Below are positions 1 through 8,565 of a stretch of 64,000 nt of DNA, in pieces. The notes under the pieces are model-generated. The model saw nothing but the letters and a program-made list of their open reading frames with translations, ran no database searches and was not told the DNA's origin. The translations under genes and the position numbers were made by a program. Origin of the DNA: an uncultured Luminiphilus sp. (GTDB lineage: Bacteria > Pseudomonadota > Gammaproteobacteria > Pseudomonadales > Halieaceae); the NCBI GenBank assembly GCA_938091995.1, contig CALKNZ010000024.1, positions 16,395 through 80,394 on the forward strand, given 5' to 3'. Position 1 is the stretch's first letter. The number at the start of each line of letters is the position of its first letter.

Positions 1-933
1 CCGGGGCACGGTACAGAGCGACTAATTGAGAGCCTAAAAACCGCGCTTTCGGGCCAACCTGTCACCAACTTAGAGATTCAAATGCAAGGAAAAACAGGTC
101 AGCACCTAGACTTTGTCTGGAACATGGCGCCCCACCGGAACTCTGATGGCGACGCTATTGGTATCATTTGCGTTGGACAGAACATCACCGATCTGAAGCA
201 CGCGCAGCAGCAGCTGATACACAGTTCAAGATTAACAACGCTTGGAGAGATGACGACCTCCATCGCACATGAGATCAACCAACCCCTGGCTATTATGCGG
301 CTTTTGGTCCAAAACCTACTCAAAAAGATTGCATTCAATAAGGCAAAAAATCAGGCCTTAGACTCAGAACTTATACAATCAAAATTAGAGCGTATTGATC
401 AGCAAATCGAACGCGCTGCCATTATTACAGACCACATGAGACTCTTTGGCCATAAAGAAGAAGGCCCCCAAACTCAAATCGTTGTCCAATCCGTTATCGA
501 GAATGCTCTCTCACTAACCGCAGAGCAATATCGCTTACAAAATATTGAGCTCACCTATAAAAAGCCTGACGAGGACATCATCATTACAGCTAGAAGCCTT
601 GAGCTAGAACAGGCAGTACTTAATGTCCTGAGTAACGCCGAATATGCTGTCAATAAATTTAGTCCTACAGGGAAGAAACACATCAGTCTTGCACTTTTCA
701 GCAATCCGACTTCGACCCTAATTGAAATTTCTGACTCTGGCGCCGGTATTAGCGAGCAAGTCCTCCCCCACATTTTTGATCCCTTCTTTACCACCAAGGA
801 GACAGGCGAGGGTACGGGACTAGGTTTATCAGTGACTTACAAACTACTTAGTGATATGGGCGCTTCTATTTCAGCTGCCAACTCGGCGTCTGGAGGGGCA
901 ACCTTCACCATCGAATTTGCTAATACCCAATAG
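1..933 (+). CDS. PAS-domain sensor histidine kinase, 5'-truncated
   Basis: The frame is open to the first base, so the N-terminus lies outside the window. The visible part begins in a PAS/PAC module (to about the ITDLKHAQQQL segment), followed by a dimerisation/phosphoacceptor helix with the H-box AHEINQPL and an HATPase_c domain. The ATPase domain shows the N-box (LNVLSNAEYAV), the G1 box (DSGAGI) and the G2 box (GEGTGLGLS). This order is typical of NtrB/FixL-like kinases that autophosphorylate on the H-box His and pass the phosphate to a response regulator. No transmembrane segment or receiver domain is visible in the part present, and no response regulator gene lies in the window. The signal sensed cannot be deduced. 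The downstream gene is convergent, so any partner must be upstream. Confidence 0.93.
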   Translation, partial: PGHGTERLIESLKTALSGQPVTNLEIQMQGKTGQHLDFVWNMAPHRNSDGDAIGIICVGQNITDLKHAQQQLIHSSRLTTLGEMTTSIAHEINQPLAIMRLLVQNLLKKIAFNKAKNQALDSELIQSKLERIDQQIERAAIITDHMRLFGHKEEGPQTQIVVQSVIENALSLTAEQYRLQNIELTYKKPDEDIIITARSLELEQAVLNVLSNAEYAVNKFSPTGKKHISLALFSNPTSTLIEISDSGAGISEQVLPHIFDPFFTTKETGEGTGLGLSVTYKLLSDMGASISAANSASGGATFTIEFANTQ

Positions 934-1246
934 TCGACAATGGCAGAAACTGTCCTTCGACTTGGCGGCAATAGGTTAATCGTATGGGAGCGAGAACGCC
1001 GCGCATCACTGAAGAATGCTAGCTGCTGTAGCCAACCCCACCAGGTAGACAAGAGGCCTTTAGAGTACGGTCTGAGTGACATTCACACTGATGACCAGTA
1101 GGAAACCCCAGGGTACTGGAACAATCATTCAGAGCTGAGCGCCTAATGAGTCGAGTAGTGAAAGGGGTCGGCAACGCCACGCTAGTGGCACAAAAACCCG
1201 CTGAAAATTCAGCCATCACTCGGGCGCTGACCGACGCATTGAGATG
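934..1246. other. Gap between convergent genes, nothing recognised
   Basis: About 310 bases between the ends of the sensor kinase and the VOC gene. Short open frames exist on both strands (for example 1019-1219 minus), but none has a recognisable motif or a good ribosome binding site. I see no tRNA, repeat or clear terminator. Confidence 0.5.
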
Positions 1247-1693
1247 TCATGAGACCTCAACCAATTCGAGTACCGTACCGTCAGGGTCTTTAAAGCAGAT
1301 AAAACGAACTTGTGAACCCTTGGGCCCCTCAACTTCAGCCGGTCCCTCTGATAAAAACTCGACACCCGCCTGTGCCAGAGTCGCCATGTCTTCATCGAGG
1401 GCATTGGTTGTGAATGCAACCCGCGCGATACCCGGGTGCGCCATGCTGACATAAGGTATACCCGTCTCCTGAGGATCTTTCCATTCCAATAAATCGATGA
1501 CGATGCGACTGGGGTGTTTCATTAATGCACCCTCTACTAGGTAGCGTTGCATCCCCACAGCAGCAGCTACGTCACCCTCCCCCTCTGGGGTTACCGGCAT
1601 GATGACGGCAAAACCCAACATTTCATAAAACTGCTTAGAGCGCTTGAAATTGCGACAGTTAATGTTGATATGCAGTAATCCCGTAATGTTCAT
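1247..1693 (-). CDS. VOC (glyoxalase/bleomycin-resistance/dioxygenase) family protein
   Basis: A 148-residue protein with the vicinal-oxygen-chelate fold pattern: an opening HININCRNFKRSKQFYEMLGF-type half and a closing half with FKDPDGTVLELVEV, where the Glu of the second half is a usual metal ligand position. The substrate is unknown; the superfamily covers glyoxalases, dioxygenases, epimerases and binding proteins. The start is placed at 1693, not at the more distal 1750, because GAGGAG sits 7 bases upstream and the ATG overlaps the stop of the SDR gene in an ATGA motif (1690-1693). This implies translational coupling and a shared pathway with the SDR. Confidence 0.85.
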   Translation of the reverse strand: MNITGLLHININCRNFKRSKQFYEMLGFAVIMPVTPEGEGDVAAAVGMQRYLVEGALMKHPSRIVIDLLEWKDPQETGIPYVSMAHPGIARVAFTTNALDEDMATLAQAGVEFLSEGPAEVEGPKGSQVRFICFKDPDGTVLELVEVS

Positions 1694-2700
1694 GAGCCGC
1701 TCCTCGGTGGTTTGGGTTGCACGGTCAAACGCTTGAACCGAAGCGACCATGACTCAGGCATCAACCAAAGCGCGTAAAAAAGGCTCTTAGCCAATCGGCC
1801 ACTAAGATACCGTAACTTTGGATGCACCGCCGTCGCTGCATGCACTATGTCGTTCACCGCCGCCGCGGGATCTTCTGCAATGCTGCGCAATTGTTGCGTG
1901 TTTTTGTCTACGTATTGATCGAGCCAAGACTCAGGCCAAAGCATTTGCCAATCTCCCGCTGGGTCATCGGTGGCCATCGCCTGCCAAGTAGCTCGGTGTG
2001 CAGGAAAAAATGTCTCAGCCATCGGTGTGCGCATTGTGGCTGGATTAATCACACTCACCATAACCCCGCAGAAAGATAGCTCCACTCGCAGCGCATCGGC
2101 ATAGGCTTCAAGCGCAAATTTAGAAGCATCATAAGGCGCATTCCCGGGAAGGCTAACAATCCCATCAACGCTACTCACTAAAACCACGCGACCTTTCGAA
2201 CGCCTGAGTGCACTGAGTAGCTTTTGGGTTAGCAATACGGGCGCAAAAAAGTTGACCGCCATGACCTGACGATAAGAGTGTATGGGCTGGTAGTCGACGA
2301 ATCCCGGCATAACAGTGCCCGCGGCGTGGACAACCCCCCAGAGCAGGCCCTCAGTGCGACTGTTTATTTCCTGGGCGATATTTCGAACCGCATCATCATG
2401 GGTCAAATCAAGCTGAGGTGCCCAAGCTGCACCCGCTGCTAATGCCTTTTTGGAACCTTCTTCGGTATAGCAGCACGCAATAACCTTGGCGCGACAGGCT
2501 GCCAATGCTGTGACGACACCCAAACCAATGCCCGAGTCACAACCGGTCACGACCAACCAACGACCGGTCATATCTAAACGCTGCTGACGTATCAGGCTTT
2601 TGTAGAGCAGGCGCGCTACTGTGAGCAGAGCTACCGTTAAAGTCGCGAAACCAAGCACCAAAACAACTGACAGTAGAAGTCCTGAATTTTCCACCGACAT
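1690..2700 (-). CDS. Membrane-anchored short-chain dehydrogenase, retinol-dehydrogenase-like
   Basis: A 336-residue classical SDR. Residues 7-33 form a hydrophobic N-terminal helix, as in membrane-anchored vertebrate-type retinol and hydroxysteroid dehydrogenases. The cofactor motif is TGCDSGIG (52-59), the variant seen in RDH/BDH-type SDRs, then HAAG (125-128), the catalytic Ser near 177, Tyr190 and Lys194 (YDASK). The fold is certain; oxidation or reduction of a lipophilic alcohol such as a retinoid, steroid or apocarotenoid is an inference from the family and the carotenoid oxygenase across the divergent promoter. GGAGA lies 9 bases before the ATG. The gene is co-translated with the VOC gene (ATGA overlap) and probably controlled by the TetR operators at 2815-2844. 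Confidence 0.88.
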   Translation of the reverse strand: MSVENSGLLLSVVLVLGFATLTVALLTVARLLYKSLIRQQRLDMTGRWLVVTGCDSGIGLGVVTALAACRAKVIACCYTEEGSKKALAAGAAWAPQLDLTHDDAVRNIAQEINSRTEGLLWGVVHAAGTVMPGFVDYQPIHSYRQVMAVNFFAPVLLTQKLLSALRRSKGRVVLVSSVDGIVSLPGNAPYDASKFALEAYADALRVELSFCGVMVSVINPATMRTPMAETFFPAHRATWQAMATDDPAGDWQMLWPESWLDQYVDKNTQQLRSIAEDPAAAVNDIVHAATAVHPKLRYLSGRLAKSLFYALWLMPESWSLRFKRLTVQPKPPRSGS

Positions 2701-2814
2701 CGGCTTTCTCTCCGTTTATCAAAGACTCATCAGTCTACCCCGTCGCCGCAGTACACCACTACGTCCAGCAACTGCGCGAATTAAGCAGTAGCTTGCCAAA
2801 CGCCACTTAAAAAA

Positions 2815-2844
2815 TTAACATATGTTAAGTTAACACATGTTCAT
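2815..2844. promoter_or_regulatory. Two tandem palindromic operators, probable TetR sites
   Basis: Site 1 (2815-2828) is the perfect 14-base palindrome TTAACATATGTTAA. Site 2 (2831-2844) is TTAACACATGTTCA, the same element with two changes, starting 16 bases later. They lie between the divergent SDR gene and tetR, where an autoregulatory TetR dimer pair would bind. The palindromes are seen directly; binding by the adjacent TetR is inferred. Confidence 0.7.
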
Positions 2845-2853
2845 TTAATTTTT

Positions 2854-2877
2854 AACGGCACAACAGGCCGTTTTTTT
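2854..2877 (+). terminator. Terminator-like hairpin in the tetR leader
   Basis: AACGGC (2854-2859) pairs with GCCGTT (2867-2872) across a 7-base loop, and seven T follow from 2871. This is the shape of a weak intrinsic terminator, and it sits between the operators and the tetR start at 2912. It could damp read-through or act as an attenuator; with a 6-bp stem it may also be fortuitous. Confidence 0.4.
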
Positions 2878-2911
2878 AAGAAAAAAACACCGCTTGAGGG
2901 ATCTATAAATC

Positions 2912-3637
2912 ATGCCTAGGCACGCCTTTTCTGTAGAAGAAATTGTTGTCCAAAAGCAGCGCATTATGGATGTGGCCGCGCAGGTCATGGCTTCAGAGGG
3001 CATTAGCCAGTTATCGATGCGAACGTTAGCCACCAGCGTCGATATGACGGCTGCCAATCTTTACAACTATTTTCCAAGCAAGCGGCAGCTGTTCATAGAA
3101 ACGACACAACGCGGCTATGAACTGCTAGATCAATACACAGCGGCGGGCATTGCCGACTTTGATCAGCCGCGCGAAAAATTGGCAGGCCTTCTGAAGTCAG
3201 CCGTGCGCTTTGCCCATGACTGGACTGGCTACTGGGAGCTCATGGTGCACCCGCCCTCACAATTGAGAACAGATCTCGCCGACGACGACGAGGGTGATCT
3301 GACAAGTGACTTACGCAAACGCACGTCAAATCGCATGATTGATTTATTTACCACATTGCTAAGCCGCTCGGGCGTCACGCTAACTCCAGCCAATGCAGAC
3401 TCTTCGATGCCTGGTATTGACGGGATTGCCGAACAAGGCTTCGGACCAGACACCATTTGGGTGCGTGTTATTACCTTGCTCACGAATACCCATGGACTCA
3501 TTGATCTTTACAACCACAAAATGTTGGACGGCTTTGAGGTCGACGTCCCACCGCTGATCGACGCACTGATTGACAGCAGTATCGACATTCTCCTACCCGA
3601 AGATTTAAACGCGCCCGCGTTAAAGGTTAGTCCATAG
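2912..3637 (+). CDS. TetR/AcrR-family transcriptional regulator
   Basis: A 241-residue protein with an N-terminal TetR DNA-binding domain. The helix-turn-helix spans about residues 34-53, ending in the family signature LYNYFPSKRQLF. The C-terminal ligand domain is divergent and gives no hint of the ligand. The start has GAGGGA 11 bases upstream. The stop codon abuts the ATG of the carotenoid oxygenase gene (3635-3637/3638), so the two are almost certainly one operon. The paired palindromes upstream suggest autorepression and control of the divergent SDR-VOC pair. The ligand is probably a substrate or product of the pathway, by analogy with other catabolic TetR repressors. Confidence 0.92.
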   Translation: MPRHAFSVEEIVVQKQRIMDVAAQVMASEGISQLSMRTLATSVDMTAANLYNYFPSKRQLFIETTQRGYELLDQYTAAGIADFDQPREKLAGLLKSAVRFAHDWTGYWELMVHPPSQLRTDLADDDEGDLTSDLRKRTSNRMIDLFTTLLSRSGVTLTPANADSSMPGIDGIAEQGFGPDTIWVRVITLLTNTHGLIDLYNHKMLDGFEVDVPPLIDALIDSSIDILLPEDLNAPALKVSP

Positions 3638-5101
3638 ATGAACGCTGAAGCCAAACTCATTAATGTCGCTCAACGCAACTGTGACTTTCATCGAGGCTTT
3701 CTTGCGCTACAAGAGGAGCACAACGGCTGGGTAAGCAATATTCGCGGTACCTTGCCCGAGGACTTGGTCGGCACCTTGTTTCGTAATGGCCCCGGTACCA
3801 TGAATGCTGGCAGCGAAGCTTACGGCCATTGGTTCGACGGCCCTGGAATGATCAGTGCCACCACCTTTACCAAGGGCAAGGTTCATTTCAAAAATCGCTA
3901 CGTACGAACACCCAAATATCTTAGCGACCTGGAACAAGGGCGCGTGTCTAGCCGTGGATTTGGCACCCAAATAAAAGGGGGATGGCGGAAAAACATTTTC
4001 AAGCCTATATCCAATCCAGCTAATACAGGGATTTCGTGGCATGGCGAGAAGCTGTGTGCCTTTTACGAAGGCGGTCAGCCCTACCTTCTCAACCCAGAAA
4101 CTTTAGAGACTGTGGGACCCGAATATTATGGTGACACCCTCAGTGCGCGCAGCACCATTAGCGCTCACGGAAAAATTCACCCCCAAACGGGGCATCAGGT
4201 TAACTTTGGTATTAATCTCGTTGGCCTAGGTTGGCGCGGCATCAAGTGTGCACTCGACGTTCATGATATTCCAGCCAATGGTCATAACGTACGAAGTTGC
4301 CGTATCCCCCTACAGCGATTTCCTTTTTTGCATGACTTCGGGCTCACTGAAAATTACGCCATTTTCGTGGTGAGTTCGATTAACTTCCAACTCGGAGGCC
4401 CTCTCTTAGGGACCACCACGCTCAGCAATAACTTGAAATACAACGACCAGCAAGCCATGCGCGGCATCGTCGTAGATTTACGCACCATGACCGTCGCACA
4501 AGAATTTGAGTTACCCCCCGGTATCGTAGTGCACTTTGCTAACTCCTTTGAGATGGGAAACGAACTCATCACCGATTTCTTCCACGCAACCAGTACCGAA
4601 GGCTTCGCCTGGTTAGGTGATGTGTTTGATGTCCAAACAGTCGCCGGGGCTCAGTTAAAACGTTTGCGCATCAATCTGCCGACGGGGCGTACACATGTTG
4701 AAGCTTTTAGTCATGCTCCTGTCGGCGAATTCCCGGCCTGGAATACACATCGTACCGGTTTAAACAGTGAGCACTGTTTTTATGTAGGCCATGCTCCTGG
4801 TCGAGAACAGGGCTTTTTCAATAGCTTTGTGACGCTCAACACTCGTACGGGAGCTTGCACCCACAGCGACGTCGGTGAACATCGTTATACCTCTGAGGCT
4901 TTATTTGCAGCGAAAGCGCGACCTAAGACAGAAGATGATGGCTATTTAATTGCGGTTGTTTATGACGCCCGCACGCATCGTTCTGAAGTTCAAATTCGCG
5001 ATGCGCAAAATCCTGAAGAGGAAATTGCCGCGGTGTTACTTGACCACCACATACCTTTTGGCTTTCACGGCCACTTCACCAACGATACTTTTATCGCATA
5101 G
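3638..5101 (+). CDS. Carotenoid oxygenase (RPE65/lignostilbene dioxygenase) family enzyme
   Basis: A 487-residue protein of usual family length. Four iron-ligand histidines of the seven-bladed propeller can be placed at H177 (SAHGK), H232 (FLHDFGLTENY), H299 (VVHFANSFE) and H477 near the C-terminus (FGFHGHF). Other family marks are the N-terminal LFRNGPG and HWFDGPGMI segments. Such non-haem Fe(II) enzymes cleave a C=C bond of carotenoids, apocarotenoids or stilbenes with O2, giving aldehydes or ketones. The substrate cannot be read from sequence. Two aldehyde dehydrogenase genes follow, consistent with oxidation of an aldehyde product. It starts immediately after the tetR stop, with AAAGG shortly upstream, so it is regulated with tetR. 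Confidence 0.92.
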   Translation: MNAEAKLINVAQRNCDFHRGFLALQEEHNGWVSNIRGTLPEDLVGTLFRNGPGTMNAGSEAYGHWFDGPGMISATTFTKGKVHFKNRYVRTPKYLSDLEQGRVSSRGFGTQIKGGWRKNIFKPISNPANTGISWHGEKLCAFYEGGQPYLLNPETLETVGPEYYGDTLSARSTISAHGKIHPQTGHQVNFGINLVGLGWRGIKCALDVHDIPANGHNVRSCRIPLQRFPFLHDFGLTENYAIFVVSSINFQLGGPLLGTTTLSNNLKYNDQQAMRGIVVDLRTMTVAQEFELPPGIVVHFANSFEMGNELITDFFHATSTEGFAWLGDVFDVQTVAGAQLKRLRINLPTGRTHVEAFSHAPVGEFPAWNTHRTGLNSEHCFYVGHAPGREQGFFNSFVTLNTRTGACTHSDVGEHRYTSEALFAAKARPKTEDDGYLIAVVYDARTHRSEVQIRDAQNPEEEIAAVLLDHHIPFGFHGHFTNDTFIA

Positions 5102-5329
5102 CTGAACCTTCAGACAACATACCCTCCCCGGCGCCTTCATTAGCAACGACAACTCCAAGGCTGACGAGCTCGCGCCTCGCGAGTACCAAACAGGCTGTGA
5201 GTGACTCAATGAACGTTAATACGCTCTTCGGTATCGTTTATATGCCAACACAGAGCGCGACTCAGACTCTACTTAGGGCTATGATTAAAATCACAGCAAC
5301 TCGATTGATCTGTGCCAAGGAGAGTGACC

Positions 5330-6856
5330 ATGGCATCACCAATGTCGCCTATCGAAGCCGCTAAGCTCACGCTACCCGATATCATTACAGGACATACCGC
5401 AGGCCTATCGGTCAAAACCAATAGTTCTGCAGTCACCCTGCCGGTGCACTTTCCCGGTACGGGTGAAATCATTACCCATCTTCAAGAAGATAATGCCGCA
5501 CAGGTAAATAGTGCTGTTGATGCTGCAAAAGTTCGGTTTCAAACGGGTGAATGGTCTCAATGCACAGTTGACGAAAAGCAACGGGTTTTGCGTGCGACAG
5601 CTCAAGCAGTCCGCAATCAGGCCCAGGAGCTGGCGCTCAAAGAGTCGGTTTGTGCCGGGCTGCCCTTTGCCCACCTAGCTGCGCGTCAGATACCCAGAGC
5701 CGCTGATAACTTCGATTTCTTTGCCGACTACATTGGCCAGCTAGCCGGGGAAACCTATGACCAACTGCCCGAGTACCGCACAGTAGTCACCCGCCAACCC
5801 GTGGGAGTCGCGGCGCTCTATACGCCATGGAATGCGTGTTTGGCACTGTCGAGCATGCAAATAGCCTCCTGCATTGCGTTTGGTAACAGCTGCGTCTTGA
5901 AGCCTTCTGAATTTGCACCCCTCGCAGTTTTACAGCTCGTGCAACTACTAGAGGCAGCAGGACTGCCTTCGGGCGTTGTCAATATTGTTAACGGTAGAGG
6001 TTCGGTTACTGGAGCAGCACTTGCCAAGGCGGAGAATATAGATCGTATTTCCCTCACGGGGCGTGGCGCTACAGCGCGCAAGGTCATGGCGGCCGCAGCC
6101 ACAAAACTCACCCCGGTGCATTTCGAGCTAGAAGGAAAGTCAGCCAATATTATTTTTGACGATGCCGATATCGATCGGGCGATAGACGGCGCCTTAGTGA
6201 GCGCTTTTGGTAATAGCGGGCAAATCTGCATTGCTGGATCACGCATTTTGATACATGCCAATGTTGCTGATCGGTTTATTGAGGGTTTTGTTGCACGCAC
6301 AGAAAACCTAAAGGTTGGGGACCCGCTGGATAGCACCACCGAGATCGGCCCCATGGCCTTTGCCCAGCATCAGCAACAAGTCCTTGAACATTTAGCCCTC
6401 GCCAAAGATACGGGAGCAACACTGCTCACAGGCGGACACGCCATGCCAGAGCTGGGCAATGGCTACTTTGTGGCACCCACGGTTTTTCAAGTTTCAGATA
6501 ACTGCTCCCCGCTTTGTCAGGAAGAAATATTTGGACCCGTTGTCACGATTCAGGTTTTCAATGACGACGAAGAGGCTTGGACCCTGGCCAACGATAGCCG
6601 CTTTGGTTTAATCGGTTATTGTTGGACCGAGAGCCTGCAACGCGCACAGGCCTTCCAACAGCAAGTAGACGCCGGCACTCTCTGGCTGAATACGCCTATC
6701 GCCAGAGACCTGCGCGCACCCTTCGGTGGATTCAAAGCGTCCGGTATCGGTCGAGATGGCCCCCGCCATGCCGCAGATTTTTTTACCGAAGAGAAGGCCA
6801 CCATTGCGGCCCTGGGGAAACCCACCCTTAGAAAGATGGGTGTTAGCAGGCATTAG
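5330..6856 (+). CDS. Aldehyde dehydrogenase family protein (first copy)
   Basis: A 508-residue NAD(P)-dependent aldehyde dehydrogenase. Visible motifs are the cofactor-side TPWNACLALSS and KPSEFAPLAV, the general-base Glu in FELEGKSANI, the nucleophilic Cys in GNSGQICIAGS, and the EEIFGPVV signature. The Asn of TPWN is kept. The start is set at ATG 5330 because AAGGAG lies 7 bases upstream; a GTG at 5312 would add six residues and swallow that site. It follows the carotenoid oxygenase by about 230 bases without a clear terminator and may be co-regulated with it. An aldehyde from oxidative C=C cleavage is a plausible substrate, but this is inferred from context only. Confidence 0.93.
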   Translation: MASPMSPIEAAKLTLPDIITGHTAGLSVKTNSSAVTLPVHFPGTGEIITHLQEDNAAQVNSAVDAAKVRFQTGEWSQCTVDEKQRVLRATAQAVRNQAQELALKESVCAGLPFAHLAARQIPRAADNFDFFADYIGQLAGETYDQLPEYRTVVTRQPVGVAALYTPWNACLALSSMQIASCIAFGNSCVLKPSEFAPLAVLQLVQLLEAAGLPSGVVNIVNGRGSVTGAALAKAENIDRISLTGRGATARKVMAAAATKLTPVHFELEGKSANIIFDDADIDRAIDGALVSAFGNSGQICIAGSRILIHANVADRFIEGFVARTENLKVGDPLDSTTEIGPMAFAQHQQQVLEHLALAKDTGATLLTGGHAMPELGNGYFVAPTVFQVSDNCSPLCQEEIFGPVVTIQVFNDDEEAWTLANDSRFGLIGYCWTESLQRAQAFQQQVDAGTLWLNTPIARDLRAPFGGFKASGIGRDGPRHAADFFTEEKATIAALGKPTLRKMGVSRH

Positions 6857-7103
6857 GCAGCAACGGATGATCATCCTTAAGTTATAAGCACCGCCAAATA
6901 AGACGATACCCGCTCTAAAAACTAACACTGGAGTCGGGACGCAACCTCTCTCATGAGGGCTTCACAAAGTCGCTGGCGCCCTCGATAATGAGAGAATCGA
7001 ATTGACATAGTCCGATCACTAACCCGGGTTTTGAGTAACCTTCCTGAAACAGGCAAGAGCACCAGCCCCCCCTGTAAACGAAACACTATTAAGCGAGTAG
7101 CTC

Positions 7104-8528
7104 ATGGAAAACCTGCAGAATTTTTATATTAATGGCTCTTGGGTTTCTCCTGACTCCACCGCAACGATGCCAGTCATCAATCCGGCAACCGAACAGATTG
7201 TGGCTACCGTTGCACTGGGAAATGCTACCGATGTCGATAGGGCTGTCGCCGCCGCCAGCGAAGCTTTTAAAACATTCTCGATGACTTCAAAACAAGAGCG
7301 ACTGGCCTTACTGGAACGCATCAAACAGGTGACAGAGACACGCTTTGAAGATCTTGCTCAAGCGATGAGTCAAGAAATGGGGGCACCCATTACTTTTGCG
7401 CGGGAGGCGCAGGCAGATGCCGCCATTGGTCACCTACAGGGTTTTATTGAGGCATTAGAAAAACTTGAGGAAGAAGTTAATTTGGGCAATGGTGAGCTAC
7501 TGGTGCGGGAGCCCATTGGCGTCTGCGGACTGATCACACCCTGGAACTGGCCCATTAATCAAATCGCTCTGAAGGTGCTTCCTGCCCTTGCGGCAGGCTG
7601 TACCTGCGTCCTCAAGCCCAGCGAACATACACCACTGTCCGCAATAATTTACACGGAAATTCTTCATGAAGCGGGTTGTCCCCCTGGGGTTTTCAACCTT
7701 GTTAATGGTGTAGGACCCGAAGTGGGTACGGCCATGTCGAAGCATCCTGATATTCAAATGATGTCCTTTACAGGGTCAACTCGGGCAGGCACTGCAGTGA
7801 CCCATGATTCAGCAGAATCTGTAAAACGCGTAACCTTAGAACTGGGCGGTAAATCAGCGAATCTGGTTTTCGCCGATAGCGACCTAGAACCACGGGTTAC
7901 CAATGCGGTGGCCGAATGCATGGCGAACACAGGCCAGTCTTGTGATGCCCCCACACGTTTACTGGTAGAGCGCAGCTGCTATGACCAGGTGGTCGAAATT
8001 GCACGCCAAGCTACGATCGCTACCCGTGTTGGGGACCCAACAGAAGAAGGGGACCACATAGGGCCACTATTTGATCGCATTCAGTTTGATCGCGTCCAAA
8101 CTTTAATCGGCGTGGGTATCGATGAGGGAGCTCAGTTAATAGCCGGTGGTTTAGGCAAACCCGACGGATTTGAAACCGGGTGGTATGTCAAACCAACCTT
8201 GTTCGTTGACGTACACAACCAAATGCGCATCGCTCGAGAAGAGGTCTTTGGACCGGTGCTCGTGATTATTCCTTTCGACACGGAGGATGAAGCTGTCGCC
8301 ATCGCCAATGATTCACCCTATGGACTGGCCGCCTACCTGCAAACCGGTGATCCTATCCGGGCCCGAAGGGTGGCACGCCAGTTACGGGCAGGCGCCGTTC
8401 ATATCAACGGTGGCGTTTATGAGTACGGCTCTCCCTTTGGCGGTTACAAGCAATCAGGGAATGGTCGTGAAGGTGGCGCAATGGGGCTTGAGGACTACCT
8501 CGAGACGAAGATCTTACACGGACTGTAA
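7104..8528 (+). CDS. Aldehyde dehydrogenase family protein (second copy)
   Basis: A 474-residue aldehyde dehydrogenase with the full motif set: TPWNWPINQ, KPSEHTPLSA, FTGSTRAG, the base Glu in TLELGGKSANL, the nucleophile Cys in NTGQSCDAPTR and EEVFGPVLVI near the C-terminus. It differs clearly from the preceding copy, so this is not a recent duplication. The 247-base gap upstream leaves room for its own promoter. A weak purine stretch (AAGCGAG) precedes the ATG. Two non-identical ALDHs after a carotenoid oxygenase suggest that two different aldehydes, or one aldehyde in two contexts, are oxidised; the substrates are not known. Confidence 0.93.
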   Translation: MENLQNFYINGSWVSPDSTATMPVINPATEQIVATVALGNATDVDRAVAAASEAFKTFSMTSKQERLALLERIKQVTETRFEDLAQAMSQEMGAPITFAREAQADAAIGHLQGFIEALEKLEEEVNLGNGELLVREPIGVCGLITPWNWPINQIALKVLPALAAGCTCVLKPSEHTPLSAIIYTEILHEAGCPPGVFNLVNGVGPEVGTAMSKHPDIQMMSFTGSTRAGTAVTHDSAESVKRVTLELGGKSANLVFADSDLEPRVTNAVAECMANTGQSCDAPTRLLVERSCYDQVVEIARQATIATRVGDPTEEGDHIGPLFDRIQFDRVQTLIGVGIDEGAQLIAGGLGKPDGFETGWYVKPTLFVDVHNQMRIAREEVFGPVLVIIPFDTEDEAVAIANDSPYGLAAYLQTGDPIRARRVARQLRAGAVHINGGVYEYGSPFGGYKQSGNGREGGAMGLEDYLETKILHGL

Positions 8529-8565
8529 ATGGCCAGACGGACTTCTTGCACCCTATAGCACCGCG

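Noticed and set aside
1019..1219. 66-codon minus-strand frame in the gap after the sensor kinase
   Set aside because: No motif, no good ribosome binding site, and residue makeup typical of chance frames.
5818..6354. 178-codon frame antisense to the first aldehyde dehydrogenase
   Set aside because: It lies wholly on the opposite strand of a gene with intact catalytic motifs and shows the Ser/Ala-rich makeup of a shadow frame.
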